This document shows, piece after piece, positions 51,209-60,079 of a stretch of DNA of 64,000 nt. A program made the translations under genes and the position numbers. The stretch is from NCBI RefSeq assembly GCF_902859595.1, contig NZ_CADIJQ010000001.1, positions 744,001-808,000 of the forward strand, written 5' to 3'. The notes beneath the pieces are model-generated. The model ran no database searches, was not told the origin of the DNA, and saw only the letters and a list, made by a program, of their open reading frames with translations. Within the stretch, counting starts at the first letter, position 1. Every line of letters begins with the position of its first letter. The DNA is from Achromobacter kerstersii (GTDB lineage Bacteria > Pseudomonadota > Gammaproteobacteria > Burkholderiales > Burkholderiaceae_B).

Positions 51209-52330
51209 ATGAGCAAGCTTTTTACCCCCTACGACCTATCGGGTCTGCAACTGGCCAACCGTGTCGTCATGGCTCCTATGACACGGACCCGGACGCCGGA
51301 GAACATCCCTAACGACCTTACTGCCCTCTATTACGCGCAGCGAGCGTCGGCAGGCCTGATCATCACGGAAGGACTGCCAGTCTCAGAGGAAGGCCGCGGC
51401 TATCTGTATACGCCCAGCCTGTATACCGACGAGCAGATGCAAGGGTGGCGCAAGGTGACTGACGCCGTGCATGAGAAGGGCGGCAAGATCTTCGCCCAGC
51501 TTTGGCACGTCGGCCGTCTCTCCCACTATTCGACTCAGCCGGGAAATGGCGCGCCGGTGTCTTCAGGCGAGGAGCCGGCGACGTCGACCATGGTGTATGC
51601 ATGGGTCGAGCCGGGCAAAGAAGGTCCAGTCTTGCCAAGCAAGCCGCGTGCGCTTTCCACAGCTGAGGTCGGTCGTGTCATCCAGGACTTTGTTGCCTCG
51701 GCGCGCCGCGCCATGGAGGCAGGTTTCGACGGGGTCGAAGTGATGGCGGCCAACGCCTTCTTGTTTGATCAGTTTCTGAGTAGCGCAATGAACACCCGCA
51801 CCGACAAATACGGCGGCTCGATCGCCAATCGCCAACGCTTCTTGCTGGAGACGCTTGATGCACTGGCGGATGCGATCGGCGGCAAGAAGGTGGGTGTGCG
51901 CGTTTCGCCGTTCGGCCGAATCTATGACATGGAGGCCTTTGAAGGCGAGGAAGAAGCGTGGGCGAGCATGGCTGGGGCATTCAATGAAAGGACTTTGGCA
52001 TTCGTCCACTTGAACTATCAGACGACTATTTCGGCCGCGGGTACGCCCGCCGGCTTTGGTGCTGCCTTCCGCAAGGCCTACCGGGGAACGCTGATCGGCG
52101 CCGGCGGCTTCACCAAGGATCTGGCCGACGCAGAGCTTGCGAAAGGCGAGCTTGATCTGATCGCTTTCGGCACGGCGTACATCGCTAACCCCGATCTGGT
52201 GGAGCGTATGAAGAACGGCTGGCCGCTCGCAGAGCCTGACCGGTCCACCTTCTACGGCGTGATCGGAGCCAAGGGCTACACGGATTACCCGACGTTCGAG
52301 TCCAGCGGAAGTCGCGCTGCAGTCAACTAA
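51209..52330 (+). CDS. Old Yellow Enzyme-family ene-reductase with altered active site
   Basis: 373 residues. FMN-barrel blocks are clear: LANRVVMAPMTRTRTP, GLIITEGLPVSEEGRGY, KIFAQLWHVGRLSH and RTDKYGGSIANRQRF. The substrate-binding strand reads GVEVMAANAFLFDQFL, where the family normally has G-V-E-I-H-x-A-N-x-Y. The histidine is replaced by Met and the proton-donor tyrosine by Phe; the Asn is kept. These enzymes reduce activated alkenes such as N-ethylmaleimide with NADPH. Reduced or changed activity is likely. It is part of the TetR/FrnE/OsmC/thioredoxin set. Confidence 0.85.
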   Translation: MSKLFTPYDLSGLQLANRVVMAPMTRTRTPENIPNDLTALYYAQRASAGLIITEGLPVSEEGRGYLYTPSLYTDEQMQGWRKVTDAVHEKGGKIFAQLWHVGRLSHYSTQPGNGAPVSSGEEPATSTMVYAWVEPGKEGPVLPSKPRALSTAEVGRVIQDFVASARRAMEAGFDGVEVMAANAFLFDQFLSSAMNTRTDKYGGSIANRQRFLLETLDALADAIGGKKVGVRVSPFGRIYDMEAFEGEEEAWASMAGAFNERTLAFVHLNYQTTISAAGTPAGFGAAFRKAYRGTLIGAGGFTKDLADAELAKGELDLIAFGTAYIANPDLVERMKNGWPLAEPDRSTFYGVIGAKGYTDYPTFESSGSRAAVN

Positions 52331-52368
52331 TCAGTGCATTAAGCAATCGCGTTTTATGGAGGTTCCAC

Positions 52369-52689
52369 ATGGCTACCCGTAACACAACCACTAGTGATTT
52401 CGAAGTTGATGTCATTCAGAGCAAGACGCCAGTCTTGGTCGATTTCTGGGCGCCCTGGTGCCCGCCTTGCCGAGCAATCGCCCCTTCATTGGAAGAGATT
52501 TCCGACGAACTCGCTGGCAAGCTGCAGGTGGTCAAGGTCGACATCGACGAGCATCCCGAACTGGCGCGGCGATATGGCGTACGGTCCATCCCGTCATTAA
52601 AGGTATTCGTGGACGGGAATGTCGCCAAAGAACTCCTTGGGGCGATGCCCAAGCAGGCGTTGCGTGCGGAACTCGCTGCATTCGTATAA
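52369..52689 (+). CDS. Thioredoxin with CPPC active site
   Basis: 106 residues, standard thioredoxin length. The active site WAPWCPPCRAIAP carries Cys31 and Cys34 with Pro-Pro instead of Gly-Pro between them, which should shift its redox potential. The cis-Pro loop is VRSIPSLKVF. TGGAGG precedes the ATG by 6 bases. It is cytoplasmic and would supply reducing power to the other thiol-stress proteins. A weak hairpin (52717-52731) follows. Confidence 0.9.
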   Translation: MATRNTTTSDFEVDVIQSKTPVLVDFWAPWCPPCRAIAPSLEEISDELAGKLQVVKVDIDEHPELARRYGVRSIPSLKVFVDGNVAKELLGAMPKQALRAELAAFV

Positions 52690-52756
52690 GACGCGTTAGT
52701 CACATAGCCAGGCGCCGGCCTCAGCGAGGCCAGCTGCCTGTTGAAAAGGTGAGGCG

Positions 52757-53838
52757 ATGAACATGACCGTGCCATCTTGGGTCGGGAAAGTAGAGGAGCT
52801 GGATGCCACGGAATTTAATCGCTTGGCACGCTCCAGCACCGTTCCGATTCTGCTTTGCATCGGAGCGCCCTGGTGCTCGCTCTGCACAACGTGAGGCCCG
52901 CAGTCGAAAGGGCTGCTGCAGATCTTGGTGGACAGGTTCGAGTTGTGAAAGTGAATGCCGCCACGGATTCCCAACTGCTGAATGCACTGAAGGTCGCGGC
53001 TGTGTCGATGATCGTGTTGTACGGCGAATACGGCCGAGAGCTGGGCCGGTCCGTCGTCGTGGAGAACCGGGCCGGCGCCGAAGGCATCATTGCAATGCAG
53101 ACGCTGGCGCGTGCGCAGCCCGATGGCAACACGATTGGCTTCGCAGCCGTCAGCCCGTTTTCGATCACGCCTCATGTGCAAAGGCTGCCGTTTGCGCTGG
53201 ACGCCATCACGCCTCTGATGGTCGTGATGTATTCGCCGGCCGTACTGGTGACCACGCCTGCGCTGAGGGTAAAGAACATTCAGGAGATGGTCGCGGCGGC
53301 CAAAGCCAAGGCGGGCATGGTTCGTGCAGGCAACTCGGGCTCGGTCTCGCTGGGAACACTGATCTTTCACGAGCTCCACAAGTCTGCCGGCATCGATATC
53401 ACCGTCGTGCCGTATAAAGGCGGCGGCCAACTGTTGACGGATGCAATAGGCGGGCAGTTTGAGCTGCTGGTCATGAACATTAACGCGACCGTGGTGCAGA
53501 GCATCAACGAGGGCAAGCTGACAGCCCTGGCGGTTTCAGGACCCGGACGCTTGCCCAGTCTGGCAGGTGTGCCGACGCTCGCCGAGCAGGGCTACCCGAG
53601 CGCGGACTTGATCTCTGCGTTCGGACTATTTCTGCCTGCAAAGGTTCCCCAGGAGACGGTCGACGCCTTGTCCAAATCGGTCAACGAGGTTATCGCTGAT
53701 CCCCTGTTCCAGGCGCGCCTGGCCGAGATGGGCTAGGTGGCTACCGGAGGGTCTCCCAGCGAGTTCGCGGCCAGCATCCAAGAGGATTCGGACAGGAATG
53801 CAGGCATCATCAAGGATGCTGGGTTAGGCAAGCAATAG
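52757..53838 (+). pseudogene. Chimeric thioredoxin-like / Bug-binding-protein pseudogene
   Basis: The start (MNMTVPSWVGKVEELDATEF) reads as a thioredoxin-like protein up to the CxxC in GAPWCSLCTT, then stops. A one-base shift near 52890 continues it (RPAVERAAADLGGQVRVVKVNAATDSQLLNALKVAAVSMIVLYG). Near 53030 the sequence switches in frame to the second part of a Bug-type binding protein: ELGRSVVVENRAGAEGIIAMQTLARAQPDG, and so on. A TAG at 53734 interrupts it before the Bug C-terminus (GGSPSEFAASIQEDS), which ends at 53838. Frameshift, fusion and stop make it non-functional. Confidence 0.8.
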
Positions 53839-53842
53839 GCAT

Positions 53843-53866
53843 ACGCGGCGGCATTCGTCGCCGCGT
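53843..53866. terminator. Hairpin after the chimeric pseudogene
   Basis: ACGCGGCG (53843-53850) and CGCCGCGT (53859-53866) form a perfect 8-bp GC-rich stem with an 8-base loop. No strong U-tract follows, so termination strength is uncertain. Confidence 0.45.
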
Positions 53867-53962
53867 GGTTCGGTCTCATGTGCTCTGAACGACGGGGGCG
53901 GTATTCGATAACGGCGGCGCTGCCGGCCGTTTGTTACTCGGGAGCGGTCAGTCCTCGATAAA

Positions 53963-54907
53963 ATGGTCTTGTTCAATCTGAGTACTTCCATGCCTTATCA
54001 AGCCAACATTTCGCTTCGGGAAACGCCTTCGATTCGCCAGCTTCGGGCGTTCATGGCTGTGTATCAAACCGGCAGCCTTTCTGCCGCTGGCGAAGCGCTT
54101 GGCCTGACGCAGCCGGCCGTGTCGCTACTGTTGAAAGATCTGGAAGAAAAGCTGGGTGTGCGCCTGTTTGATCGAACCACGCGCTCGTTGCGTCGCACTG
54201 CGGCAGCCGTCGAGGCGATCGCGTATGCCCAACGAGCGCTTGCCGAGCTGGCGGCATTGGGCGATTGCATGCAGGATCTGGCGCAGGCGCGGCGCGGCCG
54301 TGTGCGCATTGCCGCCACGTCCACCATTGCGCAAACTCTCCTGCCCAGTGCGATCCGGCAATTCTTGAATTCACATCCGCAGGTGATCGTGTCTATCAAT
54401 GATTGCGCTCCGGCTGAATTCACGGACCGCGTCTTGAGCGAGCATGTTGACTTCGGTATCGGGTCACTCGAAGGCTCTGTGCCAGGTCTCGAGCAGCAGG
54501 TAATCCTCGACGACACCTTGTGTGCTGTAGCAACTGGCCTGTTCTTTCCGACGCACCGGCCTATGAGTTGGAAGCAATTGTCGGGCATGCCTTTGATTGT
54601 CGTGCAGCCAGGTTACGGCGTGCGGAGCGCGATTGATCGCGCTGTTGTGGCGGCGGACGTGCAGCTCAACATTGCTTATGAGGTCTCCTTGCTGACGACT
54701 GCATTGGCCATGGCCGCCAATGGGCTGGGCGTGGCGGTGGTACCCTACTCCATTGTGCATTCCACGCACTACGCCGATCTCGTTGCTCGCCGGTTGATAC
54801 GTCCTGTCGTGCCTCGCGTGTTGGCCGTGGTGCGTAAAGAGAGTCGCCTCATGTCCCCGTCGGCCCAGGCGTTTGCGGACATGCTGGCGCGCAGCGCGCT
54901 GGGTTGA
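53963..54907 (+). CDS. LysR-family transcriptional regulator
   Basis: 314 residues from the ATG at 53963; an ATG at 53990 is also possible. The LysR HTH is SIRQLRAFMAVYQTGSLSAAGEALGLTQPAVSLLLKDLEEKLGVRLFDRTTRSLRRT. The effector domain starts RRGRVRIAATSTIAQTLLP. It is convergent with the IclR gene, only 5 bases apart, and downstream of the broken Bug gene, which may once have been its target. No LysR operator could be assigned. Confidence 0.9.
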   Translation: MVLFNLSTSMPYQANISLRETPSIRQLRAFMAVYQTGSLSAAGEALGLTQPAVSLLLKDLEEKLGVRLFDRTTRSLRRTAAAVEAIAYAQRALAELAALGDCMQDLAQARRGRVRIAATSTIAQTLLPSAIRQFLNSHPQVIVSINDCAPAEFTDRVLSEHVDFGIGSLEGSVPGLEQQVILDDTLCAVATGLFFPTHRPMSWKQLSGMPLIVVQPGYGVRSAIDRAVVAADVQLNIAYEVSLLTTALAMAANGLGVAVVPYSIVHSTHYADLVARRLIRPVVPRVLAVVRKESRLMSPSAQAFADMLARSALG

Positions 54908-54912
54908 CTGGG

Positions 54913-55707
54913 CTAGTGCGAGTCGCCCAGTCCGAGTTCGCGGGAAAGCGCGCCGGCGCTTTGCATGACGCGCTTGCCAAGGGCCTTGACCGCGCTTTCG
55001 TCCAATCGCGTCGCGGGGCCGAACAGGCCTATTGAACCGGCGACACCTTTGCGGTCAAAGAAGGGCGCAGCCACTGCGACCGCCCCGACAATCAACTCAT
55101 TGCGGCTGACGGCATATCCCTGCTTGCGTGTCTCCGCCAGGCTTTGCACAAAGGCTTGGCGATCCACGTCCAGCCCGCGCAGGTAATCATCCAACCTCTC
55201 TTGAGCATCGGCTTTGAAAGCCAGGATGGCGCGGCCGGTTGCGCCCACCGCGATCCGCTCCTGATAGCCCACTCCGCGTTTGAAGTTGAGCGGTTGCGGG
55301 CTGGGTAGTTCGGCTAGGCATAAGCGCATGTCCGCGCGCTCGACAAACACGGCAACGGTTTCCTGAGTCTCCTGCCAGAGTGCCCGCATGATGGGCTCGG
55401 CAATGGCTGTGATGTCCAGGGACTCGGTCCACACATGCGACAGCCGTGCGATGGCAGGCCCCAGACGGAAGCGTTGCGGATCCCCTGATGACGTAATGAA
55501 TCCTCTGGTCTCCAGGGTGTAAAGCAAGCGGTACAGCGTCGGACGGCTGAGCTTTACCCGTTGCAACAGCTCGGTAGCCGTTAGTTCGGAATCCTGGCGG
55601 CTGAAGGCGATAAGGATGTCCAGCGCTCGATTGACGGCACGGACACTATCTGACCCTTTCTCGCCCTTATCTTCATTTTCGATGCTGCTGCTTTCGTCGG
55701 CCTTCAA
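54913..55707 (-). CDS. IclR-family transcriptional regulator
   Basis: 264 residues. The HTH region is VRAVNRALDILIAFSRQDSELTATELLQRVKLSRPTLYRLLYTLETRGFI. The effector-binding domain carries GVGYQERIAVGATGRAILAF and GYAVSRNELIVGAVAVAAPFFDR. The TTG at 55707 is chosen because CGGGAG lies 7 bases upstream; no ATG or GTG fits. It is divergent from the Bug/Rieske catabolic genes and should control them in response to an aromatic acid or metabolite. Confidence 0.88.
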   Translation of the reverse strand: MKADESSSIENEDKGEKGSDSVRAVNRALDILIAFSRQDSELTATELLQRVKLSRPTLYRLLYTLETRGFITSSGDPQRFRLGPAIARLSHVWTESLDITAIAEPIMRALWQETQETVAVFVERADMRLCLAELPSPQPLNFKRGVGYQERIAVGATGRAILAFKADAQERLDDYLRGLDVDRQAFVQSLAETRKQGYAVSRNELIVGAVAVAAPFFDRKGVAGSIGLFGPATRLDESAVKALGKRVMQSAGALSRELGLGDSH

Positions 55708-55797
55708 TGCGTTCTCCCGGTTTCCAGGTGGCAAGTCTACCCCGCTGCTCGAGCATGACAGGCGCGAGCCGATGCGTAGACCACGTCGAAAGGGGTA

Positions 55798-55850
55798 TTG
55801 CCGAATTGAACTCTGTACGTATAATGAGACTATAGTCCGCTAGACGGACA
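55798..55850 (+). promoter_or_regulatory. Promoter and IclR-type operator of the aromatic cluster
   Basis: TTGCCG (55798-55803), a 16-base spacer and a perfect TATAAT (55820-55825) make a sigma-70 promoter toward the Bug gene. Just downstream, GTCCGCTAGACGGAC (55835-55849) is an inverted repeat of the IclR type (TCCG...CGGA). Bound there, the divergent IclR protein would block transcription. Confidence 0.65.
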
Positions 55851-55890
55851 AGGTTCGCAAAACCAAAACAAGCCCAATGGAGACATAGAA

Positions 55891-56862
55891 ATGAGGATTT
55901 TCTGTATGAACAGGGTGGTGGTGGCATGCGCCCTGGCTGTGGCTTTGATGTCGCAAGCGGCCGCTCAATATCCGAACCGGCCAGTCAGCGTTGTCGTCGG
56001 GTTCGCTCCCGGCGGCACGAACGACATCTTGGCCAGGCTGATTGCCGCCAAGCTACAAACCCGCTTGAAGCAGAGCTTCGTCGTTGAAAACCGCGCGGGC
56101 GCCAATTCCATCATCGCTGCCGACTACGTCGCACGAGCCGCGCCCGACGGCTACACCGTCTTCGTTGCGTCCAGCGGCGCACTGACGATCAATCCTGCGA
56201 CATATTCCAAGCTGAGCTACGACCCGCAAAAAGACTTCAAACCGGTGGCATTGCTTGGTTCGTTTCCGCTGGTCGTCGTGGGCAATGCATCCTTCAAGGG
56301 CGAGAAGCTTGCCGATCTGAAAAAGGCGGCGACCCGCAATTCCGATGGTGCGCTCACCCATGGCGTGGGCTCTTCCACCTTCCAGTTGGCCGCCGAGTAC
56401 TACGCCCGACAGGCGGGCGTGTCTCTGGTGCAGGTCAGTTATCGCGGCACCGGCCCCCTCGTTGCTGCTTTGCTCGGCAATGAGGTGGATATCGGCTTTG
56501 TCGATGTGGCCGGTGCGATCTCGCAGATAAATGCGGGAAAGCTCAAGCCGCTGGCCGTGACGACAATGCAGCGGTCATCGGTATTGCCAGACGTGCCGAC
56601 CATCGCAGAGTCGGGCGTGCCCGGCTACGACGTGCCGGTCTGGACCGGCTTGGTCGTTCCGCGCAATACGCCCGATGAGGTGGTAAGCACGCTGCAGGCC
56701 GCATTGAAAGACATCCTGGCCGATCCTGATACCGCCGAAAAGTACCGCCCGTTGGGCATGGATGTGGGCAATGTCGATGGAACCGCGCTCCAGCGGCGCA
56801 TCGCTGACGACATTGCCAAATGGACCGATGTAGCCAAGGCGGCAAATATCAAAGTGGATTGA
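55891..56862 (+). CDS. Bug-family tripartite tricarboxylate transporter substrate-binding protein
   Basis: 323 residues with a Sec signal (NRVVVACALAVALMSQAAAQ). Bug signatures: YPNRPVSVVVGFAPGGTNDILARLIAAKL, FVVENRAGANSIIAADYVARAAPDGYT and PLVAALLGNEVDIGFVDVAGAISQINAGKLKPLAVTT. It binds a carboxylate in the periplasm, probably the substrate of the cluster that follows. No TctA/TctB membrane subunits are nearby, as is usual for the many orphan Bug proteins of Alcaligenaceae. Its TGA overlaps the reductase start (TGATG). Confidence 0.9.
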   Translation: MRIFCMNRVVVACALAVALMSQAAAQYPNRPVSVVVGFAPGGTNDILARLIAAKLQTRLKQSFVVENRAGANSIIAADYVARAAPDGYTVFVASSGALTINPATYSKLSYDPQKDFKPVALLGSFPLVVVGNASFKGEKLADLKKAATRNSDGALTHGVGSSTFQLAAEYYARQAGVSLVQVSYRGTGPLVAALLGNEVDIGFVDVAGAISQINAGKLKPLAVTTMQRSSVLPDVPTIAESGVPGYDVPVWTGLVVPRNTPDEVVSTLQAALKDILADPDTAEKYRPLGMDVGNVDGTALQRRIADDIAKWTDVAKAANIKVD

Positions 56863-57878
56863 TGGACAGTGAAATCATGAGCAATGTGCCCCTTACTTTG
56901 TTGTTCTCCGACGGCGCCTCGCGACGCATCCTGGCGCAAACTGGGCAGACAGTCGTAGACGCAGCTGCCGAAGCTGGCCTGGGTTTATTGACAGACTGCA
57001 GCAATGGACAGTGCGGAACCTGTGTCGCCAGCCTGGTTTCGGGACGGGTGGAACTCGGCAAGTACGACCGCGCCGTCTTGCCGGACAGCGACCGTGCCGA
57101 AGGCGCCATCCTTTGTTGCGTCAGCCGCGTGACGGGACCTTGTGTCGTCGAATTTGGCTATGACGCAGCCGAGGCCATGGCAGAGGAAGCGCCGCCGATG
57201 ATTGGCAAGGTAAAGGCCTTGGAGCAGGTTGCGCGGGAAACCGTAATGCTGGAAATCGAGCTTGAGCAGGGCGTTGAATTCCAGCCCGGTCAATATGTAC
57301 GAATCCGTCCTGAAGGTGAGGAGCAATGGCGCTCCTATTCAATGGCTGGTCTGTCGGGCGAGAAAAATCTGCGCTTTTACATCCGCCTGGTTGACGGTGG
57401 ATGGTTTTCGACCTGGCTGCAGCAGACCGCTGCGCCAGGATTCACCGTCGAAATTTCTGAACCGCACGGCAGTTTCTTTCTGCGAGACGAAGACCGGCCG
57501 CGTTTGTTCGTGGCGGGAGGAACCGGCCTCGCGCCATTCTTGGCCATGCTTGCAGCGCTTGCCAACAACGAAGCTGCCCGCGCGATTCCGACCATGCTCT
57601 TGATCGGTGCGCGCAGCGGCGCCCACCTCTTTGCCTCCGATGAACTTGAGGCCTTGCGCGAGGCGTGGCCAGAGTTGGAAGTCCGGCTTGCTGCGGAAGC
57701 GGAGCCGACCTCCGACTGCCATGAAGGCTATGCGACGGATCTGATAGCTGCCTTGGACGCCGATCCGCGTACTCGCGTCTACCTGTGTGGACCGCCAGCC
57801 ATGGTTGAAGCCGGCCGCCAGGCGGCGCAAGCCGCCGGCCTGTCGCGCCGCGACATGTTGTGTGAACGCTTCAACTAA
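56862..57878 (+). CDS. Ferredoxin-NAD(P)H reductase component of a ring-hydroxylating oxygenase
   Basis: 338 residues (ATG at 56862 overlapping the Bug stop, or 56877). An N-terminal plant-type 2Fe-2S domain has ligands in DCSNGQCGTC and ILCCVSR. The FAD domain is marked by WRSYSMAG, and the NAD domain by VAGGTGLAPFLAML and the final YLCGPPAMVEAG. The arrangement (ferredoxin first, then FNR) is that of BenC/AntC-type reductases. It passes electrons from NADH to the Rieske oxygenase encoded next, in the cytoplasm. Confidence 0.9.
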   Translation: MDSEIMSNVPLTLLFSDGASRRILAQTGQTVVDAAAEAGLGLLTDCSNGQCGTCVASLVSGRVELGKYDRAVLPDSDRAEGAILCCVSRVTGPCVVEFGYDAAEAMAEEAPPMIGKVKALEQVARETVMLEIELEQGVEFQPGQYVRIRPEGEEQWRSYSMAGLSGEKNLRFYIRLVDGGWFSTWLQQTAAPGFTVEISEPHGSFFLRDEDRPRLFVAGGTGLAPFLAMLAALANNEAARAIPTMLLIGARSGAHLFASDELEALREAWPELEVRLAAEAEPTSDCHEGYATDLIAALDADPRTRVYLCGPPAMVEAGRQAAQAAGLSRRDMLCERFN

Positions 57879-57910
57879 ATCCCCGTTTTTCAAGCAAACA
57901 GGAAAGCAAC

Positions 57911-59266
57911 GTGAATAGTTCCGTCTACAACCGCATGGTTGACCCGAAGAGCGGCGTCATCAGCCGCGAGATTTTTTCCGACAAAGATGTCTTCCAGGAA
58001 GAACTGGAAAGGGTGTTTACGCGGGCCTGGCTCTTTGTTGGCCATGAAAGCCAGATTCCTAATCCGGGTGACTACTACACCTCGCGCATGGGGGCCGAAT
58101 CCGTCATCCTTACGCGAGACAAGAAGAAGCAGGTGCATGTCTTCTTGAATTCATGCCGCCATCGAGGCATGAAGGTCTGCCAGTACGACCATGGCAATAC
58201 GCAGCTCTTCACTTGCCCATATCACAGTTGGAGCTACACCACAGAAGGCAAGCTCTTTGGCGTGCCGCAGTACAAGGCGATCTACGCAGACTGCCTCGAG
58301 AAAGAAAACTGGTCATTGATCGAGGTTCCAAAGCTGGCGCTCTACAAAGGCACGGTGTGGGCCTCTTGGGACAAGGATGCACCCGATTTTCTGACGTATC
58401 TCGGTGACGCCAAGACCCACCTTGACTTGGCGCTGGATCACCGCGATGGTAGTGAAGGTGGCTCCGAAGTGCTGGTCGGGGTCCACAAATGGATCATCCC
58501 CTGCAATTGGAAATTTGCAGCTGAGAATTTTCTGGGCGATACCTATCACAACGTCAGTCATCGCTCGGTCGATCTCATCGGTATCGGCCCGAGCGCTGAA
58601 GTCGGGGTGAAAGGACGGCGCGACAACGAGCTGGAGTATGCGCAGCACCTGTGGGTCAATTTTCCCGCCGGTCATGGTGTGCACAGTGCCATCCTTCCAG
58701 AGAACTCACCATTTGTTGACACCTTTCAGAACAACCGTGTGGTTGCCGAGTATTTCCGTCATTGCCACGAAGAGCGCAAGCGCCGCCTCGGTGAAGAGCG
58801 CAACCGTTTGGTGCCGTTCGTCGGAACGATATACCCCAATCTTTCGTTTCACGGAAAGCAGCCACGCAGCCTTTGTGTCTGGCACCCGCATGGCCCGGAA
58901 TCGACCGAAGCTTGGCGCTTCTTTTTAGTGGATGCGAACGCTCCACAAGAGGTCAAAGATTTCCTTCGCACCTATTACATGCGTTACTCCGGTCCGGCCG
59001 GGATGACCGAGCAGGACGATATGGAGAACTGGAATTACGCGACTGCCGGAAGCCGAGGCGTTATCGCCAAACGTTATCCCTATAACTATCAACAATCGCT
59101 GGGCAAAGTGACGACACAGGGCCCCGTTCCGGGCAACGTCAGCCTGCAAGTCAGTGAGGAAAACCCGCGGCAGTTCTACCGGCGTTGGCGCGACTACATG
59201 AACGGTGCGGAGTGGGATGTGCTGTTGGGCAAACATGATAACGGCCCAGCGAGTTTCGCAGTATGA
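57911..59266 (+). CDS. Rieske aromatic ring-hydroxylating dioxygenase, alpha subunit
   Basis: 451 residues. Rieske cluster: SCRHRGMKVC (Cys82, His84) and TCPYHSWSY (Cys102, His105). The mononuclear iron site is in NFLGDTYHNVSHRS (His213 and His218, with bridging Asp210) and the later acidic ligand region TEQDDMENW. It would dihydroxylate an aromatic acid or related ring. The GTG start at 57911 has AGGAAA upstream. It overlaps the SDR gene (ATGA). The substrate is not deducible, but the BenC-type reductase points to an aromatic carboxylate. Confidence 0.92.
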   Translation: MNSSVYNRMVDPKSGVISREIFSDKDVFQEELERVFTRAWLFVGHESQIPNPGDYYTSRMGAESVILTRDKKKQVHVFLNSCRHRGMKVCQYDHGNTQLFTCPYHSWSYTTEGKLFGVPQYKAIYADCLEKENWSLIEVPKLALYKGTVWASWDKDAPDFLTYLGDAKTHLDLALDHRDGSEGGSEVLVGVHKWIIPCNWKFAAENFLGDTYHNVSHRSVDLIGIGPSAEVGVKGRRDNELEYAQHLWVNFPAGHGVHSAILPENSPFVDTFQNNRVVAEYFRHCHEERKRRLGEERNRLVPFVGTIYPNLSFHGKQPRSLCVWHPHGPESTEAWRFFLVDANAPQEVKDFLRTYYMRYSGPAGMTEQDDMENWNYATAGSRGVIAKRYPYNYQQSLGKVTTQGPVPGNVSLQVSEENPRQFYRRWRDYMNGAEWDVLLGKHDNGPASFAV

Positions 59267-60063
59267 GCGGCCCCGTCACCATAGTTACCGGAGGCACGTT
59301 CGGGCTCGGCCTGTCCATCACGGTGTCGCTGGCGCGCCGTGGGCATCGGGTGCTCGCCTTCGGATTGCGCCAAGCCCAGGTCTCGAGTACAGCGGTCGGC
59401 TTTAGTGAATTGGAGCAGGCGCTGAGCGAGGAGAACCTGTCTGGCCAGGTCGAACTCATGGAGGCCGATGTTTCGCGCGAAGGGGACACCATCGCAGTGG
59501 CGCGACGCGCTTTGGACCGGTTCGGGCGCATCGACGGTCTCGTCAACAATGCGGCAATCGGCCCGTTGGGAACCGTCATGGATACCTCACCTGAGGTGTT
59601 TGAACGGATTCAGAAGGTCAACATCGGGGGCATCTACTTGATGAGCCGTCAGGTCATTCCGACCATGCGCGAGCAAGGGGGCGGCTCCATTGTGAATATC
59701 GGCTCGGGTGCCGGCTACGGAAAACCCAATATGGCTGCCTATGCAGCCAGTAAAGGTGCCTTGCTGGCGCTTTCGTCCGCGATGGCTTACGACCATTTCC
59801 ATGAGCGCATCCGCGTCAATGTCGCCATCCCAGGCGGTGGCGGGATTGTGTCTGGCATGAGCGTAGGCCGCTTTGGTGGAGATGAATCCGTATTCAAGCG
59901 TCGTCCGGCGCCAGGAACAGTAGCCGGCCGACCTGCGACCGGTGAGGACCTGGCGGGAGCGGTGGCCTTCCTGCTCTCCGAGGACGCTGCGGCCATCTCG
60001 GGCACTGTCGTCGATGTTGGATGCTTTTCCCATCAAGGAGGACCGGTTCCACACCGGCCGTAG
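59263..60063 (+). CDS. SDR-family dehydrogenase (cis-dihydrodiol dehydrogenase type)
   Basis: 266 residues. Motifs: VTGGTFGLGLSI (cofactor), GLVNNAAIGPLGTV, IVNIGSGAGYGK (Ser region) and YAASKGALLAL (YxxxK). Position between the oxygenase alpha and beta genes suggests it oxidises the cis-diol made by the oxygenase and restores aromaticity. Translation is coupled to the alpha gene by a four-base overlap. Confidence 0.88.
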   Translation: MSGPVTIVTGGTFGLGLSITVSLARRGHRVLAFGLRQAQVSSTAVGFSELEQALSEENLSGQVELMEADVSREGDTIAVARRALDRFGRIDGLVNNAAIGPLGTVMDTSPEVFERIQKVNIGGIYLMSRQVIPTMREQGGGSIVNIGSGAGYGKPNMAAYAASKGALLALSSAMAYDHFHERIRVNVAIPGGGGIVSGMSVGRFGGDESVFKRRPAPGTVAGRPATGEDLAGAVAFLLSEDAAAISGTVVDVGCFSHQGGPVPHRP

Positions 60064-60079
60064 AACAGAGGACATTGAG

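Noticed and set aside
52855-53736. A 293-codon Bug-like gene starting at 52855.
   Set aside because: Its first 60 residues belong to a frameshifted thioredoxin and it lacks a signal peptide, so it is part of a chimeric pseudogene.
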